The translations under genes were made by a program, and so were the position numbers. DNA of 64,000 nt from Spisula solida. Lineage: Eukaryota; Mollusca; Bivalvia; Venerida; Mactridae. The notes under the pieces are model-generated. The model had not been told where the DNA came from, ran no database searches, and worked only from the letters and a program-made list of their open reading frames with translations. Within the stretch, counting starts at the first letter, position 1, and every line of letters begins with the position of its first letter. The stretch is from assembly GCA_947247005.1 (NCBI GenBank), contig OX365955.1, positions 8,008,001 through 8,072,000 on the forward strand, in the 5' to 3' direction. Positions 10,646 to 21,227 of this stretch are shown here, piece after piece.

Positions 10646-13600
10646 CTCTCATTTAGATTTACATTAGACGTGGAAGTTTCATGTGATGATTCTGATCGTT
10701 TTCCCTTTTTACCTTTGTCAAGTAAATATTAACGGCGGTTTTGCAAACTTTCTCCCAACCTTGTCCAGAGTTCCTTCTTCTGTTGAAGAAGTCCTGGCGC
10801 AACTTCAAATGCTGTGAAGAAGGCAGTTCTTTTATTTTCGGAAATATCCACTAAATTAGGTGCACGTTTCCATATTTTTGATGAGACAGCTGCATCTCTA
10901 AGTAACTGGCGGAAGTACAACTGAGCAGGCGTTGGTTTACCTCGTTGATTTTTTTTCTCCAGCATCTGATCAACAGTATATGGAACAGAGTGTTGTTTTT
11001 TTTCAACACAAACAGATTTATTTTCTGGCAAGTAGTGTCTCTGTTGATCATTGTCATCACCTAAATCACTGTCATTGCTAGGTTCAGACACTGTACTGCG
11101 ATCCTTTGAAAAATCAAGTTCAGGTGCACATGCAAACTCTTTGTGGATAGCTATAAACTTTCGGGCCTTGAAGCGATCACTGAAGGTTTGAAATACATCC
11201 TTTACATCTTCTTCAGAGAACTCCTGAAGCATCTCCATGTTAATGCCATTGTCTGAAAATAAGACAAAAATCCATGAAATTAGCCAGGTAAGGCATTATT
11301 TAAAAGTACCTTATTTTAGTGTTTGAGACCAGCCTAGAACCATATCAGCCGGACAGTGTACAAAAAATGCCGAATTATCAGGTGACGTGCTGTTCACTAC
11401 TAAGTATAATCTAGTGCTGAAACGGTTAGCCGAAATTACAAACCAATTAACTGGTATCATTAACTGGTAACTAACCGGTTAATCATTAGATACAACCACT
11501 AGACGATCGGCTTTATATATGATTAATATGCTGGATTGCTGATGTAATAACACACGCAACATTACATAGGGTATAATACTGGTGATGAAAACCATATTAG
11601 AAACCATTTTATTGAGTTACCGGTAATAAAGATCGAACCAAATAACTAAATGATTTCAATGATCAAACCGCAAACTCAGATAATATTTCCAAAATTGATA
11701 TTTTTTATAAAAGGAACACATGGTCGCTACAAAATAGTTACCTTATAAAGGGAAGCAACTAGTCTGGTTAACCGGTTAGTAAAAGTTGTAACCGGTTAAT
11801 CGGTAACCATACGGACGGTAACAGGTTAATCGTTTCAGCACTAGTATAATCAGTAAGCTACTTTTATTGAATTGTTGTCACAATCTTGTGGGGGCTGATC
11901 TGCATCTGTGATGGTCGGAAACGCTATAAGGTAGGATTATGCTTGATGCGACTCTGCATCATAATTCAGGGCCATAATTCTGTCAAAAAGGGTTGAAATA
12001 AAAAAAATGACAATATGCGCTAGGGCATCTCATAACGGTACTTCTGTGAACGTTTGGACAAAATTCCTTGATAAATGTAGGAGATGCACACAGAAGAGTA
12101 TATGTATAAAATCAACAAGGGCAATAACTCTTACAAAAATAGTCGAAACACAAAAGCCTGATAATATGCACTGGGGCACCTGATAACAGTACTTCTGTGA
12201 AAGTTTCGTCAAAATTCCTTAAGATTATAAGAAATGTAGAAGAGTCGGTTGGTCGGTCGGACTGACGCCTACCATTACCATATCCCCTTCGGCAGGGAAT
12301 AATTAAATATAATACAAGAATTGTGTTTGAGAAATGCTACTGCCCCCCCCCCACCATTGTCCTGTCCGATGAGCAGTATGCCTGTATTTACACCACTCTT
12401 GCACCCCTCCTACTGACCCCCGGCCAGATTGTTAATTTGACCTTTGAACTCTCTTAAGTGTGACCTTGAACCTACATTATGTTGCGGCATTACCGTATAG
12501 CGGGTTATTTCTGCGGATTTTTATTTCTGCAGTTCGAGGCTGTCCCGCAGAAATATCTACTGCACATTTAAACTATCAGCAGTAATTTTTGACGCAAAAT
12601 TAAACTTCGATATTATTCTTCAATATACCGGTAATAAACCGTTATCTATACATGTATCTCCCGAGTTTGTCGTATAATGCTGTGTTATTCACACATTAAA
12701 GGTGCTAACCCTATTGATTGTGGTTGATTGCCTTTGTTAGGTATCAATGAATGAATGTGATGTGTAATCTTTACAAGCATACACAATTATGTAAAGTTTG
12801 ACTAGGTTATAACATATCGGGTCAAAACTTCGAAGTGAGCATTTTTATGTACTTTCAGGTTCATGCAAACCGCAAAAATTAATTCCCGATTTTCTGCCAG
12901 GTCGCAGAAACAAAATTTACCCATTTTAGGCCCAAATCGCAGAATTTTTTTAACGTGGAATTAACCCGCTATACGGTATTTCCGAAAGTAGCAGATGCCT
13001 CTCTGTCTCTCCAACATATACAATAATTCCACAAATAATACAGATTACCATGTCAAACCAGACAATAAAAAATTGGAAGTAGTAACTCCCTCGCTTGGCC
13101 CTGCATTTAGAGTGTAGTTCTACGACTGGTCGGCCCGGTGTCAGGACTGGGTGAGGTACTTGTTGGTGCCTACAACATGTATCCCAAGTGTGGCAGCACA
13201 AGATTGTCTTGGTAGGCACCGTCGCTATATGACTAAATTACTGTTGAAAAGTGAAGTTAAACCCATATAAACAAACAAATAATACAGCTGTATACCTATT
13301 CATACTCTATTCTATAATTAATGTATAAATATGTAGGCCCCTATGTGTGGTTAGGCCAAAACAAAATGATATTGTGGTTCTAGTAACCATACCTGCCCTA
13401 TGTTTTTGCCCCTACCCTAAACATTTTATTGGCATTTTACTGGAAGTCACCGCGGATCATTAATTTTCCAGTGCATAAAATTAATAAAATAATTTTAAAA
13501 AATAAAATATTTTTCCTACCTACCTACCCTATTTTTTTCAGCATGTTACCAGAACCACACTATTAATTTGTTTTGGCCTAACAATAGGACATTTCTGGAT

Positions 13601-14104
13601 GGGTGCCAGTCTTGAAGGCCTCTACTGTCTGTGGCTGATATTGTTCTAATATTATAGATATTATATATAAGTTTCTGTTCCAACTGTTTGTCTTCCATAT
13701 GTTCAGGTTTTGAAGCATGTCCGTTCAAGCTTGCTGTCTCGAAGTGGCACAAATTTTAAACAGAAACTAGAGAGACAGCACGTTTGTCTAAGGTTACGCC
13801 TATTTTCATATCACAAGCAGCTATGTAGCAACATTACAGTATTATTTGAATCAATAACGATTTGTAACGGCATTGACGCAAATTCTTTTAGTACACTACT
13901 GACTAATCACATTGTCATCCGAAATTACGTCTGTCCGAAATATGGGAATAATTCGTTAAAGATTTTCCTTTAACCGGACAGTCTGAAAATAAATGCGGGC
14001 ATCGCTCAAGAGTTCACACCAAAATCGTCGAACTTACCTATGAAAGACTGTCGCCCTTCCTCAGTTAAAGATTGTTTGAACGTATAAAATCTCTCTTCGC
14101 CCAT
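9473..14104 (-). CDS. CACTA accessory protein gene (TnpA-like), multi-exon
   Basis: Exon 1 is 14104-14038: it starts MGEERFYTFK, codes 22 residues plus one base and has a strong donor (GTAAGT). Exon 2 starts at 11252 after TTTTCAG, completes the split codon to Asp and stays open to about 10731 (170 more codons). A third part, 9473-about 10645, starts at or before KVGAHVVIL, runs through 7 tandem 20-residue repeats and ends in TAG. The region with EVVV..I, then ELPSPVDDHTTL and ITW recalls a block seen in plant En/Spm second proteins ('EVVV...LP.P..D..T......I.WP'); that similarity is from memory and weak. The repeats carry KKSK and DLDVDSS, giving alternating basic and acidic patches. Divergent placement beside the transposase suggests a DNA-binding partner acting on the subterminal motifs (inference). 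The exon 2/3 join is unresolved: an in-frame TAA and a frame change lie at 10640-10728. Confidence 0.7.
9969..10388. repeat. Coding minisatellite, 60 bp x 7
   Basis: Seven 60-bp units start at 9969 and every 60 bp after; each opens GCACTAGAATCCACATCTAG or a one-base variant. A partial unit precedes at about 9941. Being a multiple of three, the array keeps the accessory frame open and adds 20 residues per unit. Units differ by only a few substitutions, so expansion is recent. An antisense 202-codon ORF across the array is a by-product of the periodicity. Confidence 0.92.
10640..10728 (-). other. Unresolved exon junction or lesion in accessory gene
   Basis: Exon 2 reads ..LGESLQNRR then TAA (10731-10729). 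The same frame continues as a lysine/serine-rich stretch (KGKKGKRSESSHETS..) to a second stop just before the last part, which lies in another frame. A weak donor (AAAG/GTAAAA) and acceptors (GAGAG, CTGAAG) exist but would make an intron of only about 65-75 nt without a pyrimidine tract. Either a tiny intron, or a nonsense plus indel inactivation. Confidence 0.5.
10731..11252 (-). CDS. Accessory gene, coding exon 2
   Basis: Acceptor TTTTCAG at 11255-11253. The first two bases complete the split Asp codon from exon 1. The sequence runs NGINMEMLQEFSEEDVKDVF, an acidic SNDSDLGDDND segment, and a basic helical-looking end (AQLYFRQLLRDAAVSSKIWK). I do not recognise a named domain. Frame, splice site and phase agree with the exon at 14038-14104. 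Confidence 0.75.
11412..11843. mobile_element. hAT-type MITE, 432 bp
   Basis: The ends are TAGTGCTGAAACG and its reverse complement CGTTTCAGCACTA, flanked by a perfect 8-bp duplication GTATAATC (11404-11411 and 11844-11851). The subterminal parts are rich in AACCGGTTA in both orientations. An 8-bp duplication with TAGTG ends is diagnostic of hAT. It has no coding capacity. It sits in the long first intron of the CACTA accessory gene. Confidence 0.9.
11960..12300. repeat. Interspersed repeat with ~150-bp duplication
   Basis: It contains two copies of a phrase with AATATGC.C..GGGC.(T)CTGATAAC.GTACTTCTGTGAA-like wording (near 12013 and 12163) and ends with a GTCGGTTGGTCGGTCGGAC run and CATATCCCCTTCGGCAGGGA. 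It lies in the accessory gene intron. Confidence 0.55.
12493..12976. mobile_element. TA-flanked foldback element, 484 bp
   Basis: The ends are CCGTATAGCGGGTTA and the complement TAACCCGCTATACGG, with TA on both sides (12491-12492, 12977-12978). Inner sequences also pair loosely (TTTCTGCGG versus CGCAGAA). This suggests a Tc1/mariner-type MITE. It has no ORF and is nested in the accessory gene intron. Confidence 0.75.
13075..13285 (+). repeat. SINE-like sequence
   Basis: It ends in 'CTGTTGAAAAGTGAAGTTAAA' wording (broken by me at CTG/TTGAAAAGTGAAGTTAAAC) followed by an A-rich AAACAAACAAA tail, a tail type I associate with mollusc SINEs. The start is not defined. Confidence 0.4.
13351..13581. 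mobile_element. Palindromic MITE (TTAGGCCAAAACAAA ends), copy 1
   Basis: The left arm TTAGGCCAAAACAAA plus TGTGGTTCTAGTAAC is matched by the right arm GTTACCAGAACCACA plus TTTGTTTTGGCCTAA. The centre has CCTACCTACC-type wording. A second member is at 38899-39247. It is in the accessory gene intron. Confidence 0.7.
14038..14104 (-). CDS. Accessory gene, coding exon 1
   Basis: ATG at 14104-14102 starts MGEERFYTFKQSLTEEGRQS, then FI plus one base, ending at the consensus donor GTAAGT (14037-14032). The leftover G joins AC at 11252 to make GAC (Asp), keeping the frame open through exon 2. Strong donor, correct phase and an open frame make this the probable translation start. Confidence 0.72.
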
Positions 14105-15159
14105 GGCTGCTTTTTTACGCGCCGAAAGTACACCGGAAACGATAAACGCCGTATTGGAAATCAACAGACTGCGCTTTGCTTAGTTCATAGAAATTGGTGG
14201 TATAAATTCACTGAATTAAGAACCAGTCTGTTTAAAATGAAAACATCCGGCGCATGTCGTATTTATTTTACGGTTTATCGTTTCTTTGGATTGGAGAGAC
14301 CAGGTATGTTGTGAGAATTACGTTCTTTTGCTCAACAGAAAATAATTTTTGCGCTCCTTATGCATGCTGTCAAAACATGGGCAAAATTGAAGTTTGATGC
14401 CAAATAACATCAGATTTCGCGACCCAAAGAATGTTTTACCACGGACGGTTAACAGTTCGAGTTTATTTGTTCGTCTTTAGCTCACGATCACCTGACCACA
14501 AAGTGTTCATGGTGAGCTATTGTGATGGGTAGCAGAACTTTTATACTGTGTATATATACCAGGCCTGGGAGAAACGTCTGCACTGCAGGGAGAAAAGTCT
14601 GTAAAAAATAATATGTAATAAATTATTTCATTTCGAACTTCCGCACCATACAAATGCCTGCGGAAATAGTCGAGTGTGTAGGGAATATCAAAAGAGAATG
14701 AATTGAGTCAAAGAATATGTATGATGCTTGATTACCGCTATATAATTGGCACAAATTAGAAATGATATATGGCTGTTGATCCGACGACTGGTGTTTATTG
14801 TTTATTTCCATTTCCTGAAGGCCTATACACGCCTGAAGTCATAAATTTCTGTATACAGAGCCAAATCTCTGACGTAGTTCGTAATTAATTAAGTGATGTT
14901 GATTATACAAATTTTTGGTCAGCTGTCCGATTTTTTCGGCATTTGAAATTATAGAGTTGTCCGGGACTAAATTTTACTTTTTTAGCGCATTGTCAGCGGT
15001 CCGAAAGTGATTTAGAGCTGTCCAGGACGTCAGACTATAAGATTTGTAGAGCCCTGATGATACATTTTATATTTCAGATTTTGTTTAGTAACTGCCAGCT
15101 CATTTTAACCAGTTGAGAGGAACATACTGAAAACAATTTAGTGCGAACAGTGATTGGGC
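14105..15159. promoter_or_regulatory. Divergent promoter region of the CACTA genes
   Basis: The 1,055 bp lie between the start codons of the accessory gene (minus) and the transposase (plus). No clear TATA box was identified. It contains a fragment of the 'AGCTCAC...GGTGAGCT' repeat at about 14477-14520 and three TGTCCG(G/A)-type phrases at 14933-15027. Promoter function is inferred from geometry only. Confidence 0.45.
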
Positions 15160-18100
15160 ATGTCGTCCTTAAAGAACTGTATTTGCCAAATGTGCAAAAA
15201 TGTTGGTGAACCTGTTCAAAGGCACATTAGGAGACGACACGAACTCATGTATGGCATTTTTGTTCCTGCTGACGTAGATGAATATAGCTCGGAAACAGAA
15301 TCAGGAACATTATTCACATGTACGCAGCAGCATGATTCGGATCCATCTATACTTGAACCCAAGACTGATAGCCCAGCCATCGAAAGCAGGTATATCTTTA
15401 AACAGATTTATGAACTTAAAGGGACTAATACATACTTCTTGGACCCAATATGGAAAAAAGAACGCTTATAATTGACTTCTAAGCATCATTGCATTTTAAT
15501 TCTATGTCTAGTTTTACAACAATAGATGCTGTTTGTTGGGATACACTCCATACAGTATCATAATAAACTATCATCATTATCCTATTTGTACATCTACTTT
15601 CTCCGAAATTTTAGTTACATGTGAATTCTTAAAAATAGAATTTGTCGGGGCCCAGGATAAGTAAAACGGTTAATAACGGCACATGTGAGCGAAAAATATC
15701 TTGTTATCGAATGCTTTCTCTCACATTAAGTATGCATGGCTTTTTAGCTCTCCTGAGCACTTTACCCTGAGCACGAAGTGCTAAGGTGAGTTATAGTGAT
15801 CGCCTGATGTTTGTCCTGTGTGCATGCGTCCGTACGTCCACAATTTAAGTGTTTACACAATATATACCACATTTCTCGAGCAGAGAATCAACTTGTAGAG
15901 ATTGTATATGACCATCAGATGTTGGACGAGTTCTTTACTGGACTAGATCTGACCAGTATTGTATATACTAGAGTAACGGCCCTTGAATTAGTGAAAAATG
16001 CTATATTTCACATTGTTTACACAATAGAGGCCACATTTATTGACCAAAAATTGGAACTAAACCTGCAATAATTGTATGTGTCCATAAAATCTCAGACAAG
16101 TTCGATAATGGGCAAGGTTGGACAAGTAATATCAGAGTTATGTCCCTTGAATTAGCAAAAATGTTATATATCAGCTTGTTTATACAATTGAGGCCACATT
16201 TATTGACCAATTATCACCAAACTTGCAGTAGCAGAGATTATATATATGGCTATAATATCTCGGAGGAGTTTGATAATGGACTAGAGCAGACCAGTATTAC
16301 CAGAGTTACGGCCCTTGAATTAGCGAAAAATGAGGCCACATAAGTTTTGTGTGTGCTTCATTTAAAAAACCTTGACAGAATTCAGTGCAACTTGGTATGA
16401 AATATCAATTTGAAGGATAGTTGTGCACGTCATTTTCGCATTCTTATCGGGTTATTATACCCCACAAACAAAGTTTGAAGGGGGTATACTGGAGTCACCA
16501 TGTTGGTCTGTTAAATCGTGTCTGCTCTGTAACTTTGTCATTTCTTACTGGATTTTAGAATTACTTGGTATAAATTTTCACCACATCAAGACGATGTGTC
16601 ATGCGCAAGACCCAGGGTCCTAGCTCAAAGGTCACACTTAGAGGTCAAAGGTTATATAGTCATGCAAATCGTGTCAGCTCTGTAACTTTGTCATTTCTTA
16701 CTGGATTTTAAAATTACTTAGTACAAATGTTCACCACATCAAGACAGTGTGTCATGCGCAAGACCCAGGTCCCTAGCTCAAAGGTCAAGGTCACACATGG
16801 AGGTCAAAGGTTAAAAGGCATAAATAGTCATGCGATGATACGTAGTAGTGTGTTACTTATTTTTTGCCACTGCAATTCAAGATGGCCCGACTGGCAGCCA
16901 TCTTGGATTTGTTAATCTTTTTACAGTGGCCAATTTCTATGAAATTTCATACAGTTGATGCTTATGATGTGTAGTACGTAGTGTGTGACATTATTTTTAG
17001 TTCGACAAAATTCAAAATGGCCAACTGGCGGCCATCTTTTAATTTTAAACAAATTATTTTATTCCTGTGTCAAGGCAGTGCTGCGGGTGTATGATTCATC
17101 ACTCCTGTGATAGCTCTAGTTTTTAGCCGATTTTAGGCCCTTTAAATCTTTCAACAATTGCCTTTGTTAAGGGAAGGTTTGTCTGCGCTTCATCTCCAAA
17201 ATCCCTGAACGGATTTCAATGAAACCTGACATGAAGCATCGATATGAAGGCTAGAATCCTTTATAAGGTTTCAAAAACATTTCTAGTTTCTATTCTACTT
17301 ATATTTTTTTCAGTTCTGAAGATGAACATACCACTTGTGAAAATACATCAGGTAGTGACATTTCAAGCACAGATGAAAGTGAGGAATGTGAAAGCATGTC
17401 TGACATCGAAAGTTCAAGTGATTCAGCATCTAGTTCTGACCGTCCATGGTCATTCTGTTATGATAAAAGCATATATGAAGAGGGTCCAGCAATCCAAACT
17501 TTACCAAACTCAACCACGACAGTTCTACAATGGCTGGCTTTGAACTTTTCCATGTTTGTTGCACACCCCGCAATAAGCAAGGCAGCATTTACCCATAACA
17601 TTCAAGTGCAGAAAGTTACTCATGGTGATGTAACTAATACTTTGCCGTCTTCTTATTATGAAGCAAGAAAACTTTTAGATCCATATGTCGTTAAAAAAGT
17701 GGTATTTGATGTTTGTGTAAACGAGTGTGTTATATTTAGAAATAGTGGTACATTACAATGTGCTGACATGCTACAGTGCCCTGTTTGTGGTGAAAACAGA
17801 TATAATACAAATTCTTCCAGTAAAACTAAAAGGCCTGTTTCAAGAAGAAGATTCACATATATTCCAATTGGCCCTAGACTTGCCAGATTGTATGGTGAAG
17901 TTAATCTTGCACAGCTAGTTATGTCTCATCCTGGTAGCGATTATGATGGAGATGAGATGTGGGATGTTCACCATTCAGCTTCATGGAAAGAACTATATTC
18001 GGAAAATGGTTACTTTGGGGGGGATAAAATGGGCATTTCTTTTGCGTTAGAACTAGATGGTGTGAATCCATTTCATAACATTGGGGCTATTTATTCTATG

Positions 18101-20083
18101 ACACCAATTATGTTAACTATTTTAAATTTTCCAAGACATATCAGAAATGCATTTGGAAATATAAACCTTGTTGGTATTATACCTGGTAAGGAGAAGTCAG
18201 AGTCTTCAAACGTGAGCCCATATATGGAAATATTAGTAGATGAACTGATTTTTCTTACCCAGACCAAAGCTTATAGTGCATATGCCAATGCTCCAGTTGA
18301 TGTAAAGTTGAAGCTTCTATTATATGTTTTGGATTATCCAGGCCTCTCAAAACTGTTTAACCAGCATGGAAGTGGTAGCTTATTAGGCTGTCACTGGTGT
18401 TATGTACGAGGAGAATATAACAAACACTTAAGCAAAGTTGTCTACTTTTCAAACAGGTCATATTTAGAAAAAGAAGACCCACTACGTCTTGATGAAACAA
18501 TGTTTGCTTCAAAGTCAGGAGACATTTCTGAAAGACCAAAAAAGCGAGTATTTGTTAAGGAACATTCTTATCGCGAAGCATATGAAAATGCAAAGAATAA
18601 GACACAAGCGCAACTAGTTGCATCTGCCACTGGGTGTAAACAGAGTTATTCTGTTTGTAAGTTACCTGGACATGATCGTGTTAATGAAAGCCTACCAGAC
18701 TGTTGCCACACAGTGAAAGATGTTATTCAAAACATAATGAAAGTTGTCACAGGTAATTATGTTGACATTAATAAAATAGTTAGTGCCGAGAAGGTGATGG
18801 GTCGCCTACACACCTTGCAAAGATCTTCTTCACTGGATACAACAGTTTTGGCCGATGGTCAGGCAAAAAGCAAAAAGCCAAGGCTTGGAAAGTCGCAATC
18901 AAATGAATCAACATTGCCATTTATGTTAACAAAAGATGAGCTTAGTGAGGCAGACAGACGAGCTAACAGTATACATGTTCCAATAGATTTTGGATTGAAA
19001 CCCTCGCCATTGATCAGCAAACCGGGAAGTTTGAAATCACACGATTGGAAGCAAATAGCAACACAGGGTATCTTAAAATTTTGTCTCAAAAACACATTGT
19101 CCGAAAGATGTCGAAAAACACTGTTTATAGTTCTTGACAGTCTTACCAATCTTTGCCATGAGCATGTATCAGTTGAAGATATTGATCAGATTGAGGTGGA
19201 CCTGAACAGAGCATTAGCCCTACTTGAAAGAGACTTTCCTCTGTCTCTTGCAAACATTACTACGCATATTCTTCACCACATTCCTGATGGAATTAGAAGA
19301 TACGGTCCAGTATACGGAACATGGATGTATGTGTTCGAAAGGTTCAACTCGTGGATCTGCAAAAGAGCGCTTAACATGAGGTATCCGGAGTCCACAGTTA
19401 TTGAGACATTCATAATACATGACTGGTGTAATTTCATGGTGTCTTCAGGCCGCATACCAAATGTTACAAATGCAGTAGCAACAGACACAGTTATCCAAGA
19501 GGATGAAGGCAACAACTTGGAAAATTCCAGTGTAAAAGTGTCAAAATCTAATGGCGCAGATAAAAGACGATTAATTCATTTGAGAAACAGAGACCTTCGG
19601 TCAATACATAAACAACTTGAAGGCCCATCTTGTGATAGCTGTGAAATAAATAAGTACCTGTATCATACAGAAATCCACCCAGTTACAAAACGAGGAACTG
19701 TTTTTACTTCAAAGTTGTATGAAAAAGAAACGGCTAAAACAGTTTCATCTTTCGTGTGCAGTGAATTTGTAAGAGGTGCACCAGGACAAAAATTAGACAT
19801 TGGGACATTTTTAGAATTTGGAAGGATCTGTTACTTTGTTGAGCATGTTTCAGAAAGTCACTTAGAAACTGAGAAGAATTGTTTTGCCTTTGTTGAATGG
19901 TTTGATAGTGTTCAGTTTGATAATGACACACATCTCTGGTTTACAGACTTGAATTGTGGTGATAAAAGGAAGTGTTCCTATATCAAAGTAAATAAGTTAT
20001 CTAAGCCATTAGTGACTGCAGAGGAGACAACACCTAAACATTTACTTTGGTTTCTGAACAGTGGAAAAATACCCGTGGTTTAA
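15160..20083 (+). CDS. CACTA transposase, Tnp2 class, 999 aa, two exons
   Basis: Catalyses cut-and-paste transposition of the host element (family knowledge). Exon 1 is 15160-15389 (donor GTATAT); exon 2 is 17314-20083 (acceptor TTTTTTTCAG). The split codon AG/T gives Ser77 and the frame runs to TAA. Residues 6-25 hold a Cys-rich/His motif (CICQMC...HIRRRH), a likely zinc-binding DNA-contact unit. Residues 78-120 are acidic and Ser-rich. A CPVCG knuckle lies near residue 232. The Tnp2-like core has LELDGVNPF (Asp325), a VGIIPG block, VLDYPG (Asp417) and GCHWC (436-439). A DUF4218-like block follows (HHIPDGIRRYGPVYGTWMY then FERFN, Glu752). Asp325, Asp417 and Glu752 are my candidates for the catalytic triad. 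The C-terminal 100 residues (FGRICYFVEHV.., FAFVEWFDS, SYIKVNKLS) look like the extra domain of animal CACTA proteins. No stop or frameshift is visible. The first ATG is preceded by no longer in-frame start. Confidence 0.9.
15738..16400. repeat. Interspersed repeat with internal ~150-bp units
   Basis: It starts TTTAGCTCTCCTGAGCAC with GTGCTAAGGTGAGTTATAGT soon after, an imperfect hairpin shared with 14477-14540. The body repeats 'CCCTTGAATTAG.(G)AAAAATG' and 'GAGGCCACATTTATTGACCA' about three times (near 15980, 16140, 16310). Confidence 0.65.
16440..17050. repeat. Interspersed repeat, duplicated ~230-bp units
   Basis: It opens TTATACCCCACAAACAAAGT, then two copies of 'CTCTGTAACTTTGTCATTTC' (near 16529 and 16677), each followed by CACCACATCAAGAC and GTCATGCGCAAGACCCAGG. 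Later it has two 'GGC.GCCATCTT' phrases. Confidence 0.65.
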
Positions 20084-20431
20084 AGTATGCAATACTAGAT
20101 GAACTGTTTTACCTATTATGAGTCAGTGGTGAGACTGATTTAAGTTACTTTTTAATGTACTTCAGTATCTTTCAGTCAATTAATTCAAGTTTCATATAAA
20201 TTCAAATTGATAACTGTATAAAGTTATTTCAAATTTAGTTTTCAATTGAAACTTATTTGTGAGCTCTCTAGTTCAAATATTTTTGAACCCCATTTACACA
20301 AAAACAAGAATTTTCCTGAATGTCAAAAAACACCAACTTGATATAAAAGTCTGTTAATTTTTTTCGCATTGTCGGAAAACTTGTATGCAGGTCCTTTGAA
20401 CTGAAAATAACTGAAATATGAATATATTTAC

Positions 20432-20437
20432 AATAAA
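20432..20437 (+). terminator. Candidate polyadenylation signal of transposase
   Basis: AATAAA about 350 bases after the TAA stop and just before the right subterminal region. A plausible end for the transcript, not proven. Confidence 0.4.
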
Positions 20438-20524
20438 AATATTCTGTAGGAATAATTTCTGAAGGAAATTATGGAAGAAAGTAACTTGTATGAGTTATAG
20501 TAACTTAAACCAGTCTCCCCCTGA

Positions 20525-21227
20525 CAGGTTATTTGATGGACATTAAAATAATTGGTTATTAGAATTGAAATGGAATGTCATTTGATTGTCCCTGAAATAC
20601 CTCCTTTTATCTGTTCATGCCCGTTAAATGTCATTTAATGGTCTTAAATGATGTCCTTTCAATATTTTCATGGTGTACATAAATAGCATATTTGACATTA
20701 ATGGGCATGAAATAAATTGTAACTGCCATTAATTTTACTTCGATCATAAATTTTTGTATTCATGGCCATGAAATGTAATTTAATTGCCTTTAATTTTACT
20801 TTGATAATAATTTTTTGTATTCATGGCCATGAAATGTAATTTAACTGCCATTAAATTTACTTCAATCATACATTTTTGTATTCATGGCCATGAAATGTAA
20901 TTTAACTGCCATTAATTGTATTGTGAAAAATAAATCCTACCAATTTAGACTTTAATGGGTGTTAAATTAAATTTAACTGCCATTAATATGACTGTTAAAA
21001 ATGAAACTTACAAATTTTCATGGCTTTTTCCTGGGCCTTAAATTTTCAGGTCGAAATAACATTTGTTTAAAGGCACTTTCAAAGCCATGAATGAGATTTT
21101 TCATGGTATTTTAATGGGATACCCATTAAACTTGTTAAACCTGTTAAATAAGTTGTTACGAGAATTAATGGGGTAAATTAATGTTTTTTTCAGTTTTCAT
21201 GGGCATTTAACAGGAATTTAATACATA
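20525..21227. repeat. CACTA right subterminal repeat region
   Basis: Dense short motifs (CCATTAA, CCATGAAAT, TTAATGG, TTCATGG) in both orientations. About 3.3 head-to-tail ~62-bp units occupy 20714-20930, each with TTTTTGTATTCATGGCCATG followed by AAATGTAATTTAA. It mirrors the left subterminal region and is the likely binding platform for the element's proteins. Confidence 0.75.

Larger units (their letters stand above)
15390..17313 (+). other. Transposase intron 1 with nested repeats
   Basis: A GT-AG intron of 1,924 bp between transposase exons. It is mostly filled with two interspersed repeats (15738-16400 and 16440-17050). Removing it restores the frame exactly. Confidence 0.85.

Noticed and set aside
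13546..13752. Alternative first exon for the accessory gene (68-codon minus-strand ORF)
   Set aside because: It begins in unique sequence but runs into the palindromic MITE, and the exon at 14104-14038 has a better donor and the exact phase needed.
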